This document shows, one piece after another, positions 52,763 to 63,269 of a DNA stretch of 64,000 nucleotides; within the stretch, counting starts at the first letter, position 1, and the number at the start of each line of letters is the position of its first letter. Position numbers and translations under genes: made by a program. The stretch is from Pseudomonas sp. BP8 (lineage in GTDB: Bacteria; Pseudomonadota; Gammaproteobacteria; Pseudomonadales; Pseudomonadaceae), in the NCBI RefSeq assembly GCF_017875955.1, contig NZ_JAGINK010000001.1, positions 4,184,501 through 4,248,500 of the forward strand. The letters are read 5' to 3'. The notes beneath the pieces were generated by a model that had not been told where the DNA came from, did no database searches, and worked only from the letters and a program-made list of their open reading frames with translations.

Positions 52763-53308
52763 TCAGTCCGCCAGGGGCCACTGCGCCAGCGGCCAGTAGC
52801 GGCCCTTGCGCGACTCGTAGAGGGTGAAGTGGCGGGCCGTCAGGTAGAAGTCGGCTGCAGTCGCGGCCTCAGGTACCTGCCCGGGAAAATCCCGGGACAG
52901 GGTCAGGTGCGGGCGGTACTCGCGCTTTTCCTGGGCAATGCCCAGCGCCAGTGCGGCCTGCTCAAGGGCATACACCAGCTGGCGCAACGCCGGCGGTGTC
53001 TGTTGCGCTTCCAGCACCAGGATCCCAGGCCGCGGCCACACTTGCAGTTGATCGAGGACAACGCGCAAGGGCGCCGCGGGTCGCTTGATAGCGTCGACTG
53101 CGGCGCACAACGCGGGCACCTGTGCGACGTCGACATTGCCAAGAAACAGCAGGGTCAGGTGGAAATTATCCGCCGGCACCGGCTTGCCGCTGCGCAGCGC
53201 CAGGTCGCGCCGCCATTGGCCGATGTCACGGCGCTGGGCATCACTGACTGGCAAAGCGAAGAACAGTCGCTTGAAAAGGGTGCCGCTGGGGCGGGCTTCC
53301 TTGGCCAT
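52763..53308 (-). CDS. thpR: RNA 2',3'-cyclic phosphodiesterase (ThpR)
   Basis: The 181-residue protein is of the 2H phosphoesterase superfamily. The two HxT motifs are in NFHLTLLFLG (H50, T52) and RPHLTLSRD (H134, T136). It opens 2',3'-cyclic phosphates on RNA ends. The start at 53308 has a ggagc site. It is convergent with the siderophore receptor gene, with only 6 bp between the stops. Confidence 0.9.
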   Translation of the reverse strand: MAKEARPSGTLFKRLFFALPVSDAQRRDIGQWRRDLALRSGKPVPADNFHLTLLFLGNVDVAQVPALCAAVDAIKRPAAPLRVVLDQLQVWPRPGILVLEAQQTPPALRQLVYALEQAALALGIAQEKREYRPHLTLSRDFPGQVPEAATAADFYLTARHFTLYESRKGRYWPLAQWPLAD

Positions 53309-53523
53309 GGGCGCTCCTCGAAGATTGAAATGACTGCCTGAGTGTACCGTTTGCCTACCCGTTCAAGGGCCAAAAAGCCAGTTGAAACGTTTGCGCAAGC
53401 TGTAGCCCATTACACCAAAGTCCACCGGATTCGAAGTAACAAGAAGTACAAAGTCGTATCACGATTGTTTATGCTGGCGGGCTTACGCCATGGCGCATGG
53501 CCATTTTCGACAAGTATCCGTTC

Positions 53524-54423
53524 ATGAAAATTGCACTCGTACTCCTCTTCGTCATCTCGATCGCCTATGTGCACCTGCGCGGTCGGGTGCGTCACAAGCT
53601 GACCCGCCAGCTGAGCGATCACTCCAGCTTCCTGGCCCCGATCAACAGCTTCCTCTACCTGTTTTCCAGGCATCCGGCCAAGCCCTACCTGCCGGTGGAC
53701 GCGTTCCCCGAACTGCAGCCGCTCAAGGACCATTGGCAAGAGATCCGCGCCGAGGCGCAGCAGCTGTTGCACGTGGGCGAGATCAAGAAATCCGACAACT
53801 ACGACGATGTCGGTTTCAACTCGTTCTTCAAGACCGGCTGGAAGCGCTTCTACCTGAAGTGGTACGGCGAGAGCCACCCGTCGGCGATGAGCCTGTGCCC
53901 GCGCACCACTGAACTGCTGCAGGGTATCGGCACGGTCAAGGCGGCGATGTTCGCCACCCTGCCACCGGGCGCCAAGCTGGTGCGCCACCGTGATCCGTAC
54001 GCGGGTTCCTATCGCTATCACCTTGGCCTGGATACGCCCAACGACGATGGTTGCTACATCGACGTCGATGGCGAGAAGTATTCCTGGCGTGATGGCGAAG
54101 CGGTGATCTTCGACGAGACGTACATTCACTACGCCGCCAATACCACCGAGCACAACCGGATCATCCTGTTCTGCGATGTGGAGCGACCGCTCAAGTACCG
54201 CTGGGCAAGCGCCTTCAATCGCTGGTTCAGCAGCAAGGTCATGGCTGCCGCCGCCGCGCCCAACAATGCCAATGACAAGACCGGCGGCATCAACCGCCTG
54301 TTCACCCGCATCTACAAGATTCGCGAACGCGGCAAAGCCCTGAAAAAGCGCAACCGCATGCGCTATTACCTGGAAAAGTGGCTGGTGGTAGCGGCGCTGG
54401 TGCTGGTGTTTATCTACATCTGA
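53524..54423 (+). CDS. lpxO: lipid A hydroxylase LpxO-like (aspartyl/asparaginyl beta-hydroxylase family)
   Basis: The 299-residue inner-membrane protein has TM segments at both ends (about 3-17 and the last 15 residues). LRGRVRHKLTRQLSDHSSFLAPIN is typical of LpxO. The Fe(II)/2-oxoglutarate site has HRDPY and a later HYAANTTEHNRII. LpxO hydroxylates the secondary fatty acyl chain of lipid A and affects membrane resistance to host and drug stress. Family members start at a position like ATG 53524; ATG 53497 would add nine residues. Confidence 0.88.
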   Translation: MKIALVLLFVISIAYVHLRGRVRHKLTRQLSDHSSFLAPINSFLYLFSRHPAKPYLPVDAFPELQPLKDHWQEIRAEAQQLLHVGEIKKSDNYDDVGFNSFFKTGWKRFYLKWYGESHPSAMSLCPRTTELLQGIGTVKAAMFATLPPGAKLVRHRDPYAGSYRYHLGLDTPNDDGCYIDVDGEKYSWRDGEAVIFDETYIHYAANTTEHNRIILFCDVERPLKYRWASAFNRWFSSKVMAAAAAPNNANDKTGGINRLFTRIYKIRERGKALKKRNRMRYYLEKWLVVAALVLVFIYI

Positions 54424-54435
54424 GTGTGCGCTGCA

Positions 54436-54523
54436 GGGCCGGCCTCTTCGCGGGGCAAGCCCGCTCCTACAGGATATTCACCGTTCCTGCAGGAGCGGGC
54501 TTGCCCCGCGAAGAGGCCGGCCC
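54436..54523. repeat. REP element, inverted pair (type 1)
   Basis: The unit gggccggcctcttcgcgggg and its exact complement, ending aagaggccggccc, enclose ctcctacaggatattcaccg. It lies between lpxO and the acetyltransferase gene and has the same core as at 8566. Confidence 0.9.
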
Positions 54524-54603
54524 AGACTCCCCCCAGTACCCTTCTCTTGCGCGACGGCGCCGCGCCCACCAGACTTGGCGGCCAAGCCCATGCAGGAACC
54601 ACC

Positions 54604-55173
54604 ATGATCCAGATCCGCGCCATGACCGCAGAAGACTTTCAGCGCTTCTGGCCCACCTTCGAGTCTATCGTCCAGGCCCGTGAGACCTACGCCTTTGACC
54701 CGCAACTGAGCATCGACCAGGCGCGCCATCTGTGGCTGGAGTTGCCCCTGCATACCTTGGTCGCGGAACAGGACGGTGAACTGCTCGGGTCCTATTACCT
54801 GAAGGCCAACGCCGCCGGCCCCGGCGCGCATGTCGGCAACTGCGGCTATATGGTCTGCCCGACAGCCCGTGGGCGTGGTGTGGCCAGGCTGATGTGCGAG
54901 CACTCGCAGAAACTGGCGCGCCAGGAAGGGTTTCTCGCCCTGCAGTTCAATTCGGTGGTGGTCAGCAACGAAGTAGCCGTCGCGCTCTGGCACAAGCTGG
55001 GGTTCGAGACGGTCGGGCGCTTGCCCAAGGCCTACCGGCATGCCCGGCTGGGGCTGGTGGATTGCCTGGTGATGTACAAGTGGCTGGCGGATGAGCCCGT
55101 GGTCGAGAAGCCAGCGCTGCTGATCGGGCGCAAGAACATTGAAGCGCGGGTGTCGCGTAGACGCGGACGTTGA
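54604..55173 (+). CDS. GNAT-family N-acetyltransferase
   Basis: The 189-residue protein has GNAT motif A in NCGYMVCPTARGRGVARLMC (G-x-G-x-A/G after V-x-P) and a C-terminal VALWHKLGFETVGRLP. The substrate is unknown. ATG 54604 gives the family's normal domain start (MIQIRAMTAEDFQRFWP). A basic C-terminal tail (VSRRRGR) is present. Confidence 0.9.
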   Translation: MIQIRAMTAEDFQRFWPTFESIVQARETYAFDPQLSIDQARHLWLELPLHTLVAEQDGELLGSYYLKANAAGPGAHVGNCGYMVCPTARGRGVARLMCEHSQKLARQEGFLALQFNSVVVSNEVAVALWHKLGFETVGRLPKAYRHARLGLVDCLVMYKWLADEPVVEKPALLIGRKNIEARVSRRRGR

Positions 55174-55190
55174 CAGCCGCTGCGCGCTTT

Positions 55191-55243
55191 AAGCTTCAAG
55201 CTACAAGAAACGGCTTTTTCTTGCAGCTTGCAGCTCGAAGCTT
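55191..55243. terminator. AT-balanced hairpin repeat, probable bidirectional terminator
   Basis: aagcttcaagctacaagaaa pairs with tttcttgcagcttgcagctc and its extension cgaagctt. It lies between the convergent acetyltransferase and outer-membrane protein genes, the usual place for this kind of Pseudomonas hairpin. Confidence 0.7.
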
Positions 55244-55248
55244 GTCGC

Positions 55249-55995
55249 TTAGAAGGCCAGACCTACCTTGAACCCATACTCATCACGCTTGAGCTTGGTG
55301 TTATCAGCGACCGGCGAATCTTCATCGAGCTTGTACTCGGTGCGGGTGTAGTAGACCCCGGCGTAGATCGGCATGCCGCCCTGCTGGTTCATCAGCAGGC
55401 TGATCTCGGCATACGGGTTGGTGCGGTCCTTCATGTCCACGCTGTCGCTGCCAAAGTCATCCACCTTGAGCTTGGCGCGGCCGTCGAGGGTGTGCCGGGC
55501 ACCGACTTCGACGCGCAGGGTCGCGGCATCGAACTGATGGTTGTAGCCCACTGCGGCCTTGGCAAAGGGCGATTTGTAGGTCAGCTCGGTGTCGAGGTCG
55601 TTCAGTTCCGGCTCGAAGCGCGACCAGTTGTAGCCACCCCCCACGGTGACATCGACGAAATTGCGCGCATCCAGCGCCGCACGCCAGCCGACATCCAGGT
55701 CAATGTTGGCTTCCTTGAGCTTGTTATCCTTTTTTTCAGCGTACTTGGCATCGGCGCCGAGCTGATAGATCAAACCAGATTCGGCAGTCATCTTGTTGCC
55801 AAAGTTGGCGAACAAGCCGCCCTGCCCCAGGTGATCCTTCTCAGACTCCGAGCCGCCCTCGTACTTGAAGGTGTCGTAGCTGCCCAGCAAGCCAAAGGTG
55901 AACAGGGGGTCGGTGCTTGGCGCAGCAGTGGCAGCCAGAGGCGCACCGAGCAGGGCGAACAGGCAGGAGTGGCGCAGCAGGTTACGGGTGGACAT
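55249..55995 (-). CDS. outer-membrane beta-barrel protein
   Basis: The 248-residue protein has a signal peptide (LLRHSCLFALLGAPLAATAA, cut near 27) and alternating amphipathic strands (VDVTVGGGYNWSRFEP; PFAKAAVGYNHQFDAATLRV; MPIYAGVYYTRTEYKL). It ends in GLAF with the C-terminal Phe that guides barrel insertion. About eight to ten strands are likely. No specific family is recognised. The minus-strand start 55995 follows ggaga. Confidence 0.85.
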   Translation of the reverse strand: MSTRNLLRHSCLFALLGAPLAATAAPSTDPLFTFGLLGSYDTFKYEGGSESEKDHLGQGGLFANFGNKMTAESGLIYQLGADAKYAEKKDNKLKEANIDLDVGWRAALDARNFVDVTVGGGYNWSRFEPELNDLDTELTYKSPFAKAAVGYNHQFDAATLRVEVGARHTLDGRAKLKVDDFGSDSVDMKDRTNPYAEISLLMNQQGGMPIYAGVYYTRTEYKLDEDSPVADNTKLKRDEYGFKVGLAF

Positions 55996-56170
55996 TCGTG
56001 GCAGTCTCCATGACGGAATGTTGATGACAATCGTGCGGTTCGAGACCAGCGCGGAAAAAAAAGTTCGAAAAAAAAACAGTAAAAACCCGTAACCCTGCGC
56101 CTCATCTGAAAAATCCACCTCAGCCGCACAATTGACTGACCATCCGTTCGATGGTCAGATGCGCGCCAGT

Positions 56171-56347
56171 TTCAGGTGTCCTGCGCCGCCGTGCGCAGGG
56201 TTAAACGGGAAGCCGGTGCGTCGTTGTCACGACAAGTCCGGCGCTGCCCCCGCAACGGTAAGCGAGCGAACCCTTCGACATACCACTGTGCGCCAGCATG
56301 GGAAGGTGAAGGTTTCATGATCCTCGCAAGCCCGGAGACCGGCCTGC
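56171..56347 (+). ncRNA. cobalamin riboswitch 1
   Basis: The core is clear: gttaaacgggaagccggtgc, then gctgcccccgcaacggtaa, ccactg, gggaagg and the closing agcccggagaccggcc. It lies 126 bp before the TonB receptor gene at 56474 and should lower that gene's expression when adenosylcobalamin or a related cobamide is plentiful. It occupies most of the 478-bp gap; the remaining leader shows no gene. Confidence 0.95.
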
Positions 56348-56473
56348 GACTTCAGTTGGCAAACCCGCGGTGGGCGGGCGCAGGCCGGTTTGCGCGTGCG
56401 CGCCTGCGTACGTGCCTGCTCGTCTTTGCGTTGTTTCCACCGGGATCCATTCTTCCTGCGACAGTGGAACGAC

Positions 56474-58600
56474 ATGTCCCGTATCAACACGCTTCACACC
56501 CTGGCGGCCTGCCTGGCCGTCTCTCTGCCGGCCCTGGCCGATGAACCCCGCGACCCAGTGCTGGCCCTGCCCTCCACGGCCATCACCGATACCCGCGACA
56601 GCGCAGCCATCGACCTCGCCACGCCGACCCAAGCCGGCTCACGGCTGGGCCTGAGCGCCTTGGAGACCCCGGCCAGCACCACCAGCATCAGCGCCGAGCA
56701 GATCCAGCAGCGCAGTAACCTCACCGTGCAGGACGCGGTCACCCGCTCGCCAGGCATCACCTTCATCGGCACCCCGGGTGACGGCGGCACTGGGTTGTCT
56801 GCGCGCGGCTTCACCGGGCACGGCTCGGTGATGACCCTGTTCGACGGCGCGCGCCTGTACACCGGCGCCGGCACCCAGACCTTTCCGGTCGACCCGTGGC
56901 TGGTCGAGCGCATCGACGTACTGCGCGGTCCCGCGTCGGTGCTCTACGGCGAAGGCGCAACCGGGGCGGTGGTCAACGTCATCCCGAAAAAGCCTTTTGC
57001 CGGCGAGGTTCGCAACCACTTGCGCCTGGGCTATGGCTCGTGGGACCGCCAGCAGCTCGGCCTGGACAGCGGCGGCAGCCTGAGCGAACGCCTGAGCTAC
57101 CGGCTGACGGTCAATCAGCAGCAAGACAATGGCTACGTTGATCGCGGCGACTCGCGCAACCTGGCCATGAGCGCGGCGCTGCGCTTCGACGCCAGCGACG
57201 ACCTGAGCTTTACCCTGGCCCACGAACGCGGTGATGCCGAGCCGATGAACTACTTCGGCACGCCGCTGATCGATGGCCATTACCGCGACAGCGTGCGCGA
57301 CAAGAACTACAACGTGGGCAACGCCAAGCTGCGCTACCACGACGAATGGACCCGGCTGAATACCGACTGGACCCTCACTGACAGCATCAGCGCGAGCAAC
57401 CAGCTGTACTACATCAAGGCCCGCCGGCACTGGCGCAACGCCGAGAACTACAATTGGGACGCTGACCGCGGCCAACTGCTGCGCAATGGCTTCCTGCAGA
57501 TCAAGCACGACCAGGAGCAGATCGGCGACCGCCAGAGTTTCACCTTCGACCATGCGCTGTTCGGCCTCAACAGCAAGACCGTGGTCGGCGCCGAGTACAA
57601 CAAAATCCGCTTCAAGCTGACCAACAACTCGCCCTACAACGACATCGGCGGCGACTACATCGACCCGTGGCAGCCGGCCCCTGGCGAGTTCGACAGCGCC
57701 AGTGCGTTACGACCGCGCACCTTCAGCAGCACGCATACCCTGGCCGTGTTCGCCGAGAACCGCACCCAACTGACTGATCGCCTGTCACTGGTAACCGGGG
57801 TGCGCCGCGACCAGAACCATATCGACCGCGACAACCTGCTCGACGGCACGCGCAGTGACCGCAGCATCAATGGCGGCAACTGGCGGGCGGGGCTGGTGTT
57901 CGCGCTGAGCGAAGACCTTTCGCTGTATGGCCAGTACTCGACCAGCGAGGATGGCGTGAGCAACCTGATCAGCCTCAGCCCAACGCAGATGGATTACGAC
58001 CTGACCGAGTCGAAGCAGACTGAGCTGGGGCTCAAACAGCGCTTCTGGGACGGCCAGGGCGAATGGACGCTGGCGGCGTATCACATCGTCAAGAAGAAGC
58101 TGCTGGTCGACGACCCGATTACTCACGAGAAGCAGCAAGCCGGCCAGCAGCGCTCCGATGGCCTGGAGGCCAGCGTGGAACTGGCCTTGGCCAATCAGTG
58201 GCAGGTGTCGGCGAATGCGTCGCTGGTACGTGCCCGGTATGACGATTTTGATGAAAGGGTGGGCGGCGTAGCGACTGATCGCAGCGGCAAGCGACCGGAC
58301 AACGTACCGCGGCGCAGTGCCAACCTGTGGCTGAGCAAGGGCTTTGGGCAAACGCTGGACGCCGGGGTTGGCCTGCGTTACGTGGATGCGCGATTTGCTG
58401 ATACGGCCAACAGCCAGAAGATCCCTGGGTATACCGTGGTGGACGCTGATCTTGGCTGGCAGGTGCTGCCTGATGTGCGGTTGGGGTTGCAGGTGTACAA
58501 CCTGCTGAACAGGGATTATGTGGTTGCGGCGTACAGCGGCGAGCAGTGGTTGCTGGGGGCGCCGCGGTCTTATCTGGCTACGGTTGATTACCGCTTTTGA
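56474..58600 (+). CDS. TonB-dependent receptor under cobalamin riboswitch control
   Basis: The 708-residue protein has a signal peptide ending SLPALA (about residue 18), a plug domain (TTSISAEQIQQRSNLTVQDA; GFTGHGSVMTLFDGARLYTG; RIDVLRGPASVLYGEGATGA) and a barrel ending LATVDYRF. The plug looks more like siderophore receptors of the FhuE type than BtuB. The riboswitch upstream and the btuFCD operon 1.8 kb downstream suggest that it imports a corrinoid or related cobalt compound. ATG 56474 is chosen as the first codon of the signal. Confidence 0.92.
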   Translation: MSRINTLHTLAACLAVSLPALADEPRDPVLALPSTAITDTRDSAAIDLATPTQAGSRLGLSALETPASTTSISAEQIQQRSNLTVQDAVTRSPGITFIGTPGDGGTGLSARGFTGHGSVMTLFDGARLYTGAGTQTFPVDPWLVERIDVLRGPASVLYGEGATGAVVNVIPKKPFAGEVRNHLRLGYGSWDRQQLGLDSGGSLSERLSYRLTVNQQQDNGYVDRGDSRNLAMSAALRFDASDDLSFTLAHERGDAEPMNYFGTPLIDGHYRDSVRDKNYNVGNAKLRYHDEWTRLNTDWTLTDSISASNQLYYIKARRHWRNAENYNWDADRGQLLRNGFLQIKHDQEQIGDRQSFTFDHALFGLNSKTVVGAEYNKIRFKLTNNSPYNDIGGDYIDPWQPAPGEFDSASALRPRTFSSTHTLAVFAENRTQLTDRLSLVTGVRRDQNHIDRDNLLDGTRSDRSINGGNWRAGLVFALSEDLSLYGQYSTSEDGVSNLISLSPTQMDYDLTESKQTELGLKQRFWDGQGEWTLAAYHIVKKKLLVDDPITHEKQQAGQQRSDGLEASVELALANQWQVSANASLVRARYDDFDERVGGVATDRSGKRPDNVPRRSANLWLSKGFGQTLDAGVGLRYVDARFADTANSQKIPGYTVVDADLGWQVLPDVRLGLQVYNLLNRDYVVAAYSGEQWLLGAPRSYLATVDYRF

Positions 58601-58636
58601 GGACAGCCAGCGCGCATGGCGCCTGGCTTGAACCCG

Positions 58637-58840
58637 CCGGGGCTGCTTCGCAGCCCTATCGCGACACAAGGCCGCTCCCACAGAGATCGCGCCAGCTTGA
58701 GGTTTGGTGCAAGACAGAATCTCCCACAACCACAGCGCAAGTCTTGAGGCCTGCGCCGTCTCTGTGGGAGCGGCCTTGTGTCGCGAAATGTGGGCGCAGC
58801 CCTCACCGGCATCACCTCCAGATACGCTCCGTTCGCCGTG
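58637..58840. repeat. inverted REP-derived element, relative of that at 41525
   Basis: Opposed cores tcgcgacacaaggccgctcc (58659) and gagcggccttgtgtcgcga (58768) enclose a tract with ccagcttgaggtttggtgca. A non-REP sequence, tcacctccagatacgctccg, lies at 58812 and matches 41693. The gap of 318 bp has no gene; an AT-rich stretch with aagatataagataac near 58866 may be the promoter of the next gene. Confidence 0.85.
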
Positions 58841-58918
58841 CAAAAAAGTTGCTCCCTTATCGCGAAAAAGATATAAGATAACATTTCATTTGACACACAC
58901 TCCTGCCTGCGAACCCCC

Positions 58919-60085
58919 ATGACAAGCGCCTCCGCCACCCCCACCCTGCTTACCCAGCGCCTGCAGAGCATCGACGCTCTGCGCGGCCTGGTGATCCTGT
59001 TCATGCTGCTGGACCACGTCCGCGAGACCTTCTTCCTGCATCGCCAGGTCGGTGACCCGATGAACGTCGACGTTACCGAACCGTCGCTGTTCTTCAGCCG
59101 TACCCTCGCCCACCTGTGCGCGCCAGTGTTCGTCCTGCTGACCGGCCTCTCGGCCTGGCTCTACGGCGAGAAATACCAGGGCCGCGGCGCCACGTCGGCA
59201 TTCCTGTTCAAGCGCGGGTTGTTCCTGGTGGTGCTGGAGTTCACCCTGGTCAATTTCGCCTGGACCTTCCAGCTGCCACCGAGCGTGATCTACATGCAGG
59301 TGATCTGGGCCATTGGCGTCAGCATGATCGCCCTGTCAGTGCTGGTCTGGCTGCCGCGTCCGGCACTGATTGCACTGGGTGTGCTGATCATCGGCGGGCA
59401 TAACCTGCTCGACGGCGTGCACTTCGAACCCGGCTCGTTCATGCACGTGCCGTGGGCCATCCTGCATGACCGCGGCTGGCTGGAGTTCTCCGACAGCCTG
59501 CGCCTGCGTACCTCCTACCCGGTGCTGCCGTGGATCGGCGTGATCGCACTCGGCTATGCCTTGGGCCCGTGGTTTGCGCGCGGTAGCGATGCCGGCGAGC
59601 GCCAGTACCGGCTGCTGCTGGCCGGCGCCCTGGCCCTGCTCGGTTTTCTCGTGGTGCGCATGCTCAACGGCTACGGTGAAGCGCCGTGGAGCGCCTACCC
59701 GAGCCTGATGCAGACGCTGATGAGCTTCTTCAACATCACCAAATATCCGCCATCGCTGTTGTTCCTGGCCCTGACCCTGGGCGTCGGCCTGCTCCTGCTG
59801 CGCGGCTTCGAGCGCGCCGGCCAGGCCCGCTGGATCAGCGCACTGGCAGTGTTCGGCGCAGCGCCAATGTTCTTCTACCTGCTGCACCTGTATGTGCTCA
59901 AGCTGCTGTACCTGGCCAGCGTCGCCCTGTTCGGCCTCAATCACGGCGACTACTTCGGCTTCGACAGCATCGGCGCGGTATGGCTGGGTGCCGTACTGCT
60001 GGCAACGTCGCTGTACCTGCCCGTGCGCTGGTTCGCCCAGCTCAAGGCCCGCCGTCGCGACATCGCCTGGCTCAAGTACCTGTAA
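58919..60085 (+). CDS. DUF1624/heparan-alpha-glucosaminide acetyltransferase-like membrane protein
   Basis: The 388-residue protein has about ten transmembrane segments. LQSIDALRGLVILFMLLDHV at the start is the DUF1624/YeiB-type signature, with a conserved Asp-Arg and a later FLLTGLSAWLYG-like loop. The family may transfer acetyl groups across the membrane. Its place between two cobalamin-riboswitch genes is suggestive but gives no clear function. It does not itself follow a riboswitch. Confidence 0.85.
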   Translation: MTSASATPTLLTQRLQSIDALRGLVILFMLLDHVRETFFLHRQVGDPMNVDVTEPSLFFSRTLAHLCAPVFVLLTGLSAWLYGEKYQGRGATSAFLFKRGLFLVVLEFTLVNFAWTFQLPPSVIYMQVIWAIGVSMIALSVLVWLPRPALIALGVLIIGGHNLLDGVHFEPGSFMHVPWAILHDRGWLEFSDSLRLRTSYPVLPWIGVIALGYALGPWFARGSDAGERQYRLLLAGALALLGFLVVRMLNGYGEAPWSAYPSLMQTLMSFFNITKYPPSLLFLALTLGVGLLLLRGFERAGQARWISALAVFGAAPMFFYLLHLYVLKLLYLASVALFGLNHGDYFGFDSIGAVWLGAVLLATSLYLPVRWFAQLKARRRDIAWLKYL

Positions 60086-60125
60086 AAAGCGTTTCACCCG
60101 GCGGCGCGATGGTCTACCATGCCGC

Positions 60126-60301
60126 CCGCCGGTTTCCACCACGGAATTAATAGGGAATCCCAGGCCTGCCTAGCCGCAGGCTAACTGGAACTGCCCCCGC
60201 AACTGTAGGTGCCGAGCCTGCTCCATCAATGCCACTGGATCACGTGATCCGGGAAGGCTGGAGCCGGGCCATGACGCACCAGTCAGGAGACCTGCCGGCA
60301 A
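60126..60301 (+). ncRNA. cobalamin riboswitch 2
   Basis: All core elements appear: ggaattaatagggaatccc, then gaactgcccccgcaactgta, gccactgg, cgggaaggctgg and the closing agtcaggagacctgccgg. It lies 139 bp before btuF and should switch off the btuFCD operon at high cobalamin. It fills most of the 355-bp gap between genes. Confidence 0.96.
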
Positions 60302-60440
60302 ACATTTACCAACCGGCGGGGTGTCCGGGATGGCCATCTCCACCCTTTCCAGGGTGCTGCCCGTTGCCTGGCGCAACGGGCTTGGCGATGCCTGTCCGTG
60401 CGTTCATTCCGTGAACCGTTCGATAGGAGATCGTCCCACC

Positions 60441-61454
60441 ATGCTGCTCCGTTTTGCTGCCCTGTTTGCGGGCTTGAGCCTGACTGGCCTGGCCCACGCC
60501 GCCGCTACCCACTACCCGCTGACCGTCGATAACTGCGGCGCACCGCAGACCTTTGCCCAGGCCCCCGAGCGCGCAGTGACTATTGGCCAGGCCGGCACCG
60601 AAATGCTCTATGCACTGGGCCTGGGCGACAAACTGGCCGGCACCTCGCTGTGGTTCAACAATGTCTTGCCCGAGTTCAAGGCACAAAATGACCAGGTCGA
60701 GCGCCTGGCCGACAACGACCCAAGCTTCGAGGCCGTGGTCGGCAAGCGGCCGCAGCTGGTGGCGGTACAGTTCGAGTGGATGGTTGGCGCGCAAGGCGTG
60801 GTCGGCACCCGCGAGCAGTTCAGCGAGCTGAACATCCCCACCTACCTGCTGCCCTCCGACTGCGAAGGCAAGGACAACCTGGTCGGCGCCGACGGCACCC
60901 GCCTGCAGCCGTTCAAGATCGACAGCATCTACAAGAGTGTCAGCCAGCTGGCGGAAATTTTCGATGTGCAGGACCGCGGTGCGGCGCTCAATACCGAGTT
61001 GCAGGGCCGCCTGGCAAACGCCAAGCAGCAGTTGGCCGGCAAGGACCTGTCGAACACCTCGGCGCTGTTCTGGTTCTCCAGTGCCGACCTCGATATCGAC
61101 CCGTACGTGGCTGGTCGCCAAGGTGTCGCCGACTTCATGCTGCAGACCCTGGGCGTGCGCAACGTGGTCACCTCCAACGAAGAATGGCCGACCGTGGGCT
61201 GGGAAACCCTGGCCAAGGCCAACCCGACCTGGCTGATCATCGCCCGCATGGACCGCCGCCGCTTCCCGGCCGACGATTACCAGAAAAAACTGGAATTCCT
61301 CCGCAGCGACCCGGTGACGAAGAACATGGACGCGGTCAAGCACGGCCGCATCATCGTTCTCGACGCCGATGCCATGCAGGCCGGCATCCGCCTGTTCCGT
61401 GGCCTTGAAACCTTGTCTTCCGCCTTCGCCACCGGTAAAGCCGCACAACCATGA
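60441..61454 (+). CDS. btuF: cobalamin (corrinoid) ABC importer, periplasmic binding protein
   Basis: The 337-residue protein has a signal peptide ending GLAHA (about residue 20) and a BtuF/FepB-type fold (PERAVTIGQAGTEMLYALGL; VGKRPQLVAVQFEWM; WPTVGWETLAKANPTWLIIA). Fe-siderophore binding proteins look similar, but the riboswitch makes cobalamin or cobinamide the likely ligand. ATG 60441 is preceded by aggaga. The stop overlaps the permease by 4 bp. Confidence 0.88.
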   Translation: MLLRFAALFAGLSLTGLAHAAATHYPLTVDNCGAPQTFAQAPERAVTIGQAGTEMLYALGLGDKLAGTSLWFNNVLPEFKAQNDQVERLADNDPSFEAVVGKRPQLVAVQFEWMVGAQGVVGTREQFSELNIPTYLLPSDCEGKDNLVGADGTRLQPFKIDSIYKSVSQLAEIFDVQDRGAALNTELQGRLANAKQQLAGKDLSNTSALFWFSSADLDIDPYVAGRQGVADFMLQTLGVRNVVTSNEEWPTVGWETLAKANPTWLIIARMDRRRFPADDYQKKLEFLRSDPVTKNMDAVKHGRIIVLDADAMQAGIRLFRGLETLSSAFATGKAAQP

Positions 61455-62463
61455 TCCGCCTGTTGCCCTACAGCGTCCTCGCCCTCGTCGCCCTGTGCGT
61501 AGCCATGCTGGCCGGCATCGCCATCGGCGAAACGCCACTGTCGCCCAGCGTGGTCTTCCAGGTCCTGGCCAACCACCTGTGGAATGCCGGCTACGCGGTC
61601 GACCCGATCGACGCCGGCATCGTCTGGAACTACCGCCTGACCCGTACCCTGGTGGCGGCGGCGTGCGGCGCGGGCCTGGCGACCTGTGGGGTAATCCTCC
61701 AGGCGTTGCTGCGCAACCCGCTGGCCGAGCCGTACCTGCTCGGTTTGTCGGCCGGCGCTTCGACCGGCGCCGTAGCGGTGGGCTTGCTGGGGCTGGGCGG
61801 GGTTGCGCTGACGATGTCTGGCGGCGCCTTTATCGGCGCGTTGGCTGCCTTCGGCCTGGTCTTGCTGCTGTCGCGCGCCAGCGGCCCGAGTGGCGGCAAT
61901 GCCCAGGTGATCCTCGCCGGTATTGCCGGCTCGCAACTGTTCAGCGCGCTCACCGCCTTCTTGATCACCAAGTCGGCGACCGCCGAACAGGCCCGGGGCA
62001 TTCTGTTCTGGCTGCTGGGCAACCTCAGCGGCGTGCGCTGGCCGTCGGTGTGGCTGGCCCTGCCGGTCGCGCTGGTGGGCCTGGCGGTGTGCCTGTGGCA
62101 CCGACGGGCGCTGGACGCGTTCACCTTCGGCGCCGACTCGGCAGCCTCGCTGGGGATCCCGGTGCGCCGCACGCAGTTGCTGTTGATCAGCTGCGCGGCG
62201 TTGGTCACCGCAGTGATGGTGTCGATCGTCGGCGCGATCGGCTTCGTCGGCCTGGTTATCCCGCATGCCCTGCGCCTGCTGCTCGGCCCTGGCCATAGCC
62301 GCCTACTGCCGGCCAGTGCACTGGGTGGCGCGCTGTTCTTGATCAGTGCCGACATTCTTTCGCGCACGCTGATCCCGGGCCAGGTGATCCCGGTCGGGGT
62401 GGTCACTGCGTTGATCGGCGCACCGGTGTTCGCGCTGATCCTGATCAGCCGCAGGGGGCGCCC

Positions 62464-62467
<4 letters not shown>
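61451..62467 (+). CDS. btuC: cobalamin ABC importer permease (FecCD/BtuC family)
   Basis: The 338-residue protein has nine to ten transmembrane segments. Family marks are RTLVAAACGAGLATCGVILQALLRNPLAEPYLLGLSAG-type regions and ATPase-contact GAIGFVGLVIPHALRLLLG, followed by PGQVIPVGVVTALIGAPVF. It overlaps both neighbours by 4 bp and forms the membrane channel for the BtuF cargo. Confidence 0.93.
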
Positions 62468-63252
<785 letters not shown>

Positions 63253-63269
63253 ACCTGGAAGTTCTCGAC

